A stretch of 18,271 bases of DNA, from positions 1 through 18,271 of the forward strand of contig JAUUVJ010000013.1 of assembly GCA_030589605.1 (NCBI GenBank), read 5' to 3'. Below the pieces are notes generated by a model. It was not told where the DNA came from, did no database searches, and saw nothing but the letters and a program-made list of their open reading frames with translations. The position numbers and the translations under genes were made by a program. Positions within the stretch are counted from its first letter, which is position 1. Each line of letters starts with the position of its first letter. Below, one piece after another: positions 13,701 to 18,271 of the stretch. Origin of the DNA: Candidatus Hodarchaeota archaeon. Its GTDB lineage: Archaea; Asgardarchaeota; Heimdallarchaeia; Hodarchaeales; Hodarchaeaceae.

Positions 13701-14872
13701 TTCTATTTAAGATTTGTTTAAAGGAAGAAATTCCTCTAGTTGCATTAAACAATCTATATTTTCTCTTCGAAAGAAGATCACAGATGGTTAATGGTTCTAA
13801 TCAAGTATTTCAAAGAATAATTAATCTTCCTGTATTTCAAAATTATATCTTTACTGAAGATTTGGATAAACTTGAAATTATTGAAGCTTTAAAGTTAATG
13901 CTATTAATATATTCTAAATGGGATAAGAACATTGGAACCTCTATTTTGAATGATTCAAGTTTCATAGATAAACTCAAACACAAAATTCACTGTGAAAAGA
14001 TTGAGGATCTAATAGATACTTGGTATTTTATCTTTAAAACAATGGAAGATGATCCGATTGAGTTTGTGTTACAATTAAAAGATAAAATATTTCCAATCAA
14101 TTGGAAAGGTTCAATTGATAATTTGATTGACCTATATGTTAAGAGAAATGACATTAAGAATATTTTAAGAAATATACCTACTCTCAAGCAAGCATTAGTA
14201 GATAAATTGCCAAATTTGTTGAATAAAGCGACACCTGATGAATACAGTTTTGAGTTTATTTGTCATAATATAGCTATTCTTTTATTAATAGATGGTTCAT
14301 TAGCTGAACAGGTAGTCGCTTCTTTAAGTTGGGATGAACATTTTGATACAAAGAAATCATATAATCTAAACAATGGATTTGAAATCATAGCAGAATATTG
14401 GGGAGAAAGGTTAATATTAGTTTTAATACAAAGCAAAGGATTTAATCAAATTCAAATACAGGATAGAAAGTACAAGTTAATTCCTCATGATACCTATGAG
14501 TTAATTGGAAAACCATGGAGTCAATCAGATGTTGTTTGGCAAAAAAAAATGGATCTGTTAATAAAAATCCCTTCATTTTGGGAAATTGATTGGATAGAAC
14601 AATTAAAAATTCTTGTTTCCGATAAACAAATCCCTACTTACAAAAATCATTTTTTCATGTTGATTGAGATATTTACAAAGCATCCAGAACACCCAGAGGT
14701 TCAAAAGATGTTCAACACACAACGATTCATTGATATACCATGGGATTTAGCGTACGAAATTCATGAGAGCGATGATGAAGAGTTATTCATCAACACTATA
14801 ATCGATAATATACGAGGAGTATCTCAAAAAACTGCTGACGAAATCTTAAGAATATACTTCAGTGAAAATTAA
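10727..14872 (+). CDS. large AlbA_2 (Schlafen-type) domain protein with helical tail
   Basis: Residues about 30-180 form an AlbA_2 domain, the fold shared by bacterial and archaeal putative DNA-binding proteins and the Schlafen nuclease core. Visible marks are WDYKET near residues 37-42, the helix leading to ITAFANAESGVLIYG near 65-79, and IVGID near 88-92. The remaining 1200 residues are predominantly helical with many I, L, K and E and look like HEAT- or TPR-type repeats, but I cannot assign a family. The extreme C-terminus carries a short helix-hairpin-helix-like segment (IRGVSQKTADEIL). No Walker A motif or membrane segment was found. The gene follows the RNase III-like gene by 37 nt, suggesting that both act on nucleic acid in one pathway. 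It is very AT-rich: a hand count of 13681-13740 gives 13 G+C in 60. A sensor-effector in antiviral defence is a plausible but unproven reading. Confidence 0.85.
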   Translation: MPDSPNDEPKHNKLGTEFWQNFLEYIVTFDIREGQYWDYKETLTLGKQKNDEARRKENQEILKDITAFANAESGVLIYGMSNKSPRHIVGIDNPENCLTKIVHLLERECERSIGIEIVITNHIISTEKKNCLILLIPKTSKAIGVKHYKIGHPIYYLRKEMISHPLRKQSEIEKLILDKKEIVNDTIPVLSVIEETMKSQERLSPSNSHEDIWRGYSSLDQLPPKEIFQEILVNIDKIPYISQNKLFLECIMCYKTELSFEDVKIETFYNILEHKDHLNYSLSQWNKLLERIIQTTPGLIALKFIGSTEFLEGVFKDKILEEIESNKYKNIGHLLEIVSPIDKNSSKRLIGYIIEGIEVNRDCTITYIWDLFLRLGIIDEKLGRHFFNSIQWKIYLRGDKNEQIKILTDILQKKGRFLEPLQEKKQKELKSFIIKSEKRLINKFPWNEIVTEDSNYFTLLPLLYQFNQWEGEEILVLSSLPWDIICQRTLKEESHNFFLKSIPTVILNSRKFLKVQWFNLLIGTKRLDYLNRFLTSIQHIKGGLSLYFRILERIARNPEEIKYLLKTSPKREIETFSKFFISKKTKKWHKILNYLDTQDWGYHGKNSYENYGYKILINAGLNQPSIEDYFRKYQSDSYYKIGSNINLILISLLLGTRNEQIIKKVILKSFSEHEKKWLYLIDFSNFLKADNQRLEPYFYKNEIIDFNEGFGCRYSHLFCLILLLEILGKFDKQDGKGKQLLQSIFQSIENCIAFIIENKNKLPSEKDPKDSSRDVRVSSFNVNNLASLVINDPSIITNNPSEQDVLGQFLNIFQYSYFLTFEGIEEKLKVLGSRFLEHYYHYNSNKAESFASKWKKEKNLFNIYYTTKTGLIREFLVNQVLSFIEARMNGEDLEVSNLFHLAFPEAKEKILVIKNLGDLLKSDFHSINLAYLELANGGSSISEEWINKIDWRRIFRSDYSLNELKSVIEDYYWRDILENVLNDVFDENNVKILFKICLKEEIPLVALNNLYFLFERRSQMVNGSNQVFQRIINLPVFQNYIFTEDLDKLEIIEALKLMLLIYSKWDKNIGTSILNDSSFIDKLKHKIHCEKIEDLIDTWYFIFKTMEDDPIEFVLQLKDKIFPINWKGSIDNLIDLYVKRNDIKNILRNIPTLKQALVDKLPNLLNKATPDEYSFEFICHNIAILLLIDGSLAEQVVASLSWDEHFDTKKSYNLNNGFEIIAEYWGERLILVLIQSKGFNQIQIQDRKYKLIPHDTYELIGKPWSQSDVVWQKKMDLLIKIPSFWEIDWIEQLKILVSDKQIPTYKNHFFMLIEIFTKHPEHPEVQKMFNTQRFIDIPWDLAYEIHESDDEELFINTIIDNIRGVSQKTADEILRIYFSEN

Positions 14873-15000
14873 AAAAAATAAGTCGTATTTTATTTAATAC
14901 TTTAATGTTCAATTTGATTGGTTTAAAACCATATAGATATTTATTCCACCGATAATAACTTCATATTTTTCAGTTCAGATAAGAAAATGACTTTTATGCC

Positions 15001-15008
15001 TTTTTTTT
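15001..15008 (+). terminator. T8 tract, possible terminator of the RNase III-like/AlbA_2 operon
   Basis: Eight T residues after CC lie 129 nt past the AlbA_2 gene stop. No stem precedes them. A T-tract can be enough for archaeal termination, but the distance and local AT-richness keep this tentative. Confidence 0.3.
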
Positions 15009-15141
15009 AGTAAACTTTCTTGTTATGAATCATAAAAAAAGCTAACTATCGGTTGTTTTCATTTTGATTAAGAAGAATAGAGAGTATTTTTGATTATTTT
15101 AATTATTTTAACCTGTTGATTGATAAGTAATTGAAATAGAT

Positions 15142-15161
15142 CATTTTCTAAGTAGAAAATG
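15142..15161 (+). repeat. perfect inverted repeat upstream of the helicase promoter
   Basis: CATTTTCTA, then AG, then TAGAAAATG. The two 9-bp arms match perfectly and lie about 60 bp upstream of the TATA box. The form suits a dimeric regulator, but a match of this size is not rare at this base composition. Confidence 0.35.
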
Positions 15162-15212
15162 GGATACACAATTTCTGAAAAATCACAGATGGATGAAATC
15201 AATGAAATATCT

Positions 15213-15263
15213 AAAAAATTTATAAATTAGTAAGAACTATTAAATTCATAAACAAAACAGAGG
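15213..15263 (+). promoter_or_regulatory. promoter and SD of the helicase-nuclease gene
   Basis: TATAAAT (15221-15227) follows an A-rich stretch that could be a BRE. It predicts a transcript start near 15250 and a leader of about 22 nt. GAGG at 15260-15263 is 8 nt before the GTG start at 15272, supporting that GTG. Confidence 0.55.
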
Positions 15264-15271
15264 GTTGAGAT

Positions 15272-18052
15272 GTGAAAAAAGACTATTCTATAGATTTATT
15301 AGCTAATTATGGGATACCTAAAGGTGTAATCGATTATCTAAAAGAACAAAAATACACTAAACTGACTCTACTGCAATATAATTCCCTTGATCTTGTTTTT
15401 AAAGAAGATAATAATTTAATAATCTCCGCACCGACCAATACAGGCAAGACATTCATAGCTGAGCTTGCTGTAATAAAAAATGCGTTATCAATCCAACAAG
15501 GGAAATGTTACTTTCTATTTCCATTGAAAGCTCTAGCTGAAGAAAAATATTTTGATCTAAAAGAACGATATCAAGAGTTGGGGATAAGGATAGCAATAAG
15601 TTCCGGAGATTATAATGAATTTGATAATAATCTAGATCAGTTCAATGTTGTAATCTTGACATATGAGAAGTTGTTATCTCTCGTAATTAAAAAACTAGTA
15701 AGCATTGAGAATATTAGTTTGGTAGTAATTGATGAACTGCAACTTCTAGGTGATCCCGAAAGAGGAGCAAAATTAGAAATTCTAATAACAATACTTACAA
15801 GTAGATCATCAGTAAAAGCAAGAATTGTAGGACTTTCGGCCACACTAAATCAGCTCTCAACTGAAAATATTCAAAAATGGTTAAATGCTAAATTAGTCAC
15901 AACCCCTGATAGGGAAATTGAATTACGAGAAGGTATATTATATACTGGTGGTCTAGAAATCAGTTTTAAGGATTACCAGCTTAAGAAAGGTGATTTCATT
16001 TATAAAGAACATAACTCTGGTGAGATCAATCTAGAGAAGGAAGCGAATTTTCAAAATACTAGATTTTTATCTCGATTAGCTTTAGAAGAATCTTTTTTAA
16101 TGTTTTATAATACAAAAAACAGAACCGAGTATCAAGTTCAAGAATTTCAAGTCGAAATAACAAATGAGGATGAGCTTAATGCGCTAATAGCTGAATCTGA
16201 AAGAGTAATTGAAATAAATCCAACTTTTCGTCGTCTAAAAAGATATATGATTAAAGGAATCGGATTTTATCATGCAGGTATGATTCCTGAAGAGAGAAAA
16301 TTGGTATCTAAAGCATTTAACGAAGAATTAATTAGTATTCTAGCTTCTACAACGGGTTTAGGAGCGGGGGTTAATACTCCAGCTCAGAATGTAATTTTTT
16401 GGGATAATAAATTTTTTGATGAAAGACCTTTCTCTGTTTCAATATACAAAAATATGGCCGGGAGAGCGGGTAGAATAGGACATGATTATGATTTTGGTAG
16501 ATCTATACTTATTGCTGATAGTGTCATTGAAATGACGAGATTATGGGATAATTATATTGATGCACAACCAGAAACAATAAATTCTCAATTATTAGGTGGT
16601 AATAATCTAGCTAAATACATATTAAGCTTATTAGCTGCAGATATTTGTAATACTGAAGAAAATTTGTTGAATTTTATTTACAATACTCTCTTTGGGAGTG
16701 TTTACTTCGGTGAAGGGGGTTCAATGAATTATGAAGAATTTGAAATCACATTCAAAGGGGGAATAGAGAGGTACAAATCTTTTGGACTTATTTACGAAGA
16801 AGATGATTCCATTTTTGTAACAGATCTTGGATCCATAATAGCAAAAGAAGGGATATCGGATCATGGTGCACTAATGATATATAATGCTCTTAAAGAGCTT
16901 AAAAATACTGACATGAACGGAAATTCGGATTTAAATGATCTTGAAACTAGTATCATCCATTTAGCTTGTTCCACTAGAGATGCTTTCAGTAATTGGATTT
17001 TAGTATATTATTCTGATTATAGAGACACACCTATCTTAGATTCTAAGTGGGAAGAGATGTCAAGGTATGCACTGGATACACCAAGCGATAGAGATCATTT
17101 CTATCGTTCTATCAAAACAACCATCGTGTTACTTGATTATATTTCAGGAGAAAGCTACGCTCGACTTCGAAACAAATATCGTATTTTCCATGGTGATATT
17201 AGAAATAGTGCATTAGGGCTATGTTGGATAATAACAGTCATTAAAAAAATTGCCCAGCTTGATGAATTTGATTTTTCAGATAATTTTCATGACAATCTTG
17301 ATGATTTACAGGATAAGCTATTCTTTGGAGCACCTATTGAAGCGTTAAATATACTAAGGTTAAGATTACCAATTATACACAGAAATCGTGCTATTGACTT
17401 AGCAACTGCAGGATTTAGAACGATCAAAAGTTTAATCGAGGCTTCCCTAGATGAATTAATTCAAGTAAATGGTATATCCAGAAATATAGCATTAACAATC
17501 CATCAATCAATTGAAAATTATATTCAAAATTTTATTAAAAGGACTTATGCAACTCAAACGCGTAAAATACGTGATTTAGGGAGAGATTCCTCATATATTA
17601 CAGCTCTCTATGAAAAAGAAGGCCGAGAGTTTGAAAAAGCATGCACAGATATATTTCACGAAATCTTTGGATTTCAATGTATATATTGTGGAGAAGAAAG
17701 TGTTCACGGTTGTGATTTTTATTTCGAAAACAATAGCAAAGTTTACGCATTTGAATGTAAAAGGAAAACTGGAGAACGCTTATCACCTGTATCTGCAAGA
17801 GAAGCGGAGGAAATTCTAGGTAAGAGTGCCAATTTCAGTAATTGTATTAAAATAACTATTGGTTATCCAGATTTTTCTAAAACTGCAATAGAAAATAGCG
17901 CGTTAGCTGAAGTAACACTCCTAAATGTTGAAATATTAGGAGAAATGATTATTGAGTACTGGAAGGGAAAATTGAGCTCAGAAAAAATACTGGACATTCT
18001 AGAAATCCAGAAATATGTGGTAATAGATGATATTAGGAATCTGGATAAGTAA
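15272..18052 (+). CDS. Ski2/Hel308-like helicase fused to an Mrr-like PD-(D/E)XK nuclease
   Basis: The N-terminal two thirds form a superfamily 2 helicase of the Ski2/Hel308 type. They carry Walker A APTNTGKT (53-60), DELQ in the DExH position (154-157), motif III SAT (189-191), TTGLGAGVN (360-368) and motif VI NMAGRAGRIG (394-403). A winged-helix/ratchet region follows, then a helix-hairpin-helix at about 722-745 (VNGISRNIAL). Residues about 781-890 form a restriction-type PD-(D/E)XK domain resembling Mrr: helix Glu784 and Glu788, Asp815 in GCDF, then Glu828 and Lys830 in FECKR. All core residues of both parts are present, so one chain could unwind or track along DNA and cut it. Hachiman defence pairs a Hel308-like helicase (HamB) with a separate nuclease (HamA); this looks like an analogous arrangement in one polypeptide. 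The helicase fold is secure; the nuclease is strong by motif; defence is inference. GTG start with GAGG 8 nt upstream. Confidence 0.92.
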   Translation: MKKDYSIDLLANYGIPKGVIDYLKEQKYTKLTLLQYNSLDLVFKEDNNLIISAPTNTGKTFIAELAVIKNALSIQQGKCYFLFPLKALAEEKYFDLKERYQELGIRIAISSGDYNEFDNNLDQFNVVILTYEKLLSLVIKKLVSIENISLVVIDELQLLGDPERGAKLEILITILTSRSSVKARIVGLSATLNQLSTENIQKWLNAKLVTTPDREIELREGILYTGGLEISFKDYQLKKGDFIYKEHNSGEINLEKEANFQNTRFLSRLALEESFLMFYNTKNRTEYQVQEFQVEITNEDELNALIAESERVIEINPTFRRLKRYMIKGIGFYHAGMIPEERKLVSKAFNEELISILASTTGLGAGVNTPAQNVIFWDNKFFDERPFSVSIYKNMAGRAGRIGHDYDFGRSILIADSVIEMTRLWDNYIDAQPETINSQLLGGNNLAKYILSLLAADICNTEENLLNFIYNTLFGSVYFGEGGSMNYEEFEITFKGGIERYKSFGLIYEEDDSIFVTDLGSIIAKEGISDHGALMIYNALKELKNTDMNGNSDLNDLETSIIHLACSTRDAFSNWILVYYSDYRDTPILDSKWEEMSRYALDTPSDRDHFYRSIKTTIVLLDYISGESYARLRNKYRIFHGDIRNSALGLCWIITVIKKIAQLDEFDFSDNFHDNLDDLQDKLFFGAPIEALNILRLRLPIIHRNRAIDLATAGFRTIKSLIEASLDELIQVNGISRNIALTIHQSIENYIQNFIKRTYATQTRKIRDLGRDSSYITALYEKEGREFEKACTDIFHEIFGFQCIYCGEESVHGCDFYFENNSKVYAFECKRKTGERLSPVSAREAEEILGKSANFSNCIKITIGYPDFSKTAIENSALAEVTLLNVEILGEMIIEYWKGKLSSEKILDILEIQKYVVIDDIRNLDK

Positions 18053-18097
18053 ATCGATATCATAGAATAATTTTCGAAGAGTATGGGATGTAATTGT

Positions 18098-18271
18098 CTA
18101 TTTTTTAATAAGTAATCTCATAGGGAAATTTCTAGCAATATTCATCATATCTTCAAGAAATTTTTTGGTGGGGTTATCAGAATTAAAGAATTCATCTATA
18201 TGAGGGCCTTGTAAAGGAACAATAATTTGTTCTCCCTTTGAATTAATAGCTTGAATTGTTTCAAGTTGTCC
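18098..18271 (-). CDS. partial gene, C-terminal 57 residues, unknown
   Basis: On the minus strand a frame is open from the window edge to a TAG at 18100-18098, giving 57 residues that end IARNFPMRLLIKK. Codon use looks like the rest of the window, and the frame stays open for all 57 codons while at least one other minus frame is closed early. The start lies beyond position 18271. It contains QIIVPLQGP and a helical, basic end; I cannot name the family. It converges on the helicase-nuclease gene with a 45-nt gap. Confidence 0.6.
   Translation of the reverse strand, partial: GQLETIQAINSKGEQIIVPLQGPHIDEFFNSDNPTKKFLEDMMNIARNFPMRLLIKK

Larger units (their letters stand above)
14873..15271. other. 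AT-rich intergenic region before the helicase-nuclease gene
   Basis: About 400 bases with no reading frame of note. It contains a T8 tract at 15001-15008, a perfect 9-bp inverted repeat with a 2-nt centre (15142-15161), a TATA box at 15221-15227 and the SD of the next gene. Its layout, terminator then operator-like repeat then promoter, fits a boundary between two transcription units. Confidence 0.5.

Overview
This is an 18.3 kb, AT-rich archaeal window, most likely from an Asgard (Promethearchaeota) lineage. Three things support that. TATA-like boxes sit about 45-50 nt before Shine-Dalgarno (SD)-led genes and about 29 nt before one apparently leaderless gene. TTG and GTG starts are frequent and lie behind a GAGG-type SD at a nearly fixed 7-nt spacing. 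One gene encodes an MIT-domain AAA ATPase of the Vps4/katanin type, a family linked to the ESCRT machinery of Asgard archaea and eukaryotes. The lineage call is inference; no rRNA or ribosomal protein gene is present.

Layout. Positions 185-9770 hold seven genes on the minus strand. Read in the direction of transcription they are: a Vps4-like MIT-AAA ATPase; a 951-residue protein with a very acidic N-terminal half and a predicted PD-(D/E)XK nuclease at its C-terminus; a seven-bladed WD40-like propeller; a small stand-alone ERCC4 nuclease; an orotate phosphoribosyltransferase-family gene overlapped by a 106-residue unknown; and a small protein followed by a trypsin-like serine protease whose N-terminal domain it duplicates. 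From about 9997 the strand flips. A coiled-coil/RNase III-like gene is followed closely by a 1381-residue AlbA_2 (Schlafen-type) protein with a long helical tail, and then by a single-chain Ski2/Hel308-like helicase fused to HhH and Mrr-like nuclease domains. The last 174 bases are the C-terminal end of a minus-strand gene running off the window.

Interpretation. Two blocks deserve attention. The AAA ATPase and the acidic nuclease are separated by 6 nt and look translationally coupled. I infer a two-component, ATP-driven nuclease system built on a Vps4-type motor, possibly with the WD40 protein as a third member. The plus-strand block is markedly AT-richer and carries three nucleic-acid enzymes of kinds common in antiviral islands: an RNase III-like protein, a Schlafen-like protein, and a helicase-nuclease that resembles the two Hachiman subunits joined in one chain. 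No integrase, insertion sequence, tRNA, rRNA or CRISPR array was seen.

Long non-coding stretches lie at 1411-2120, 3104-3983 and 14873-15271. They contain promoter-like and T-tract elements but no gene I can support.
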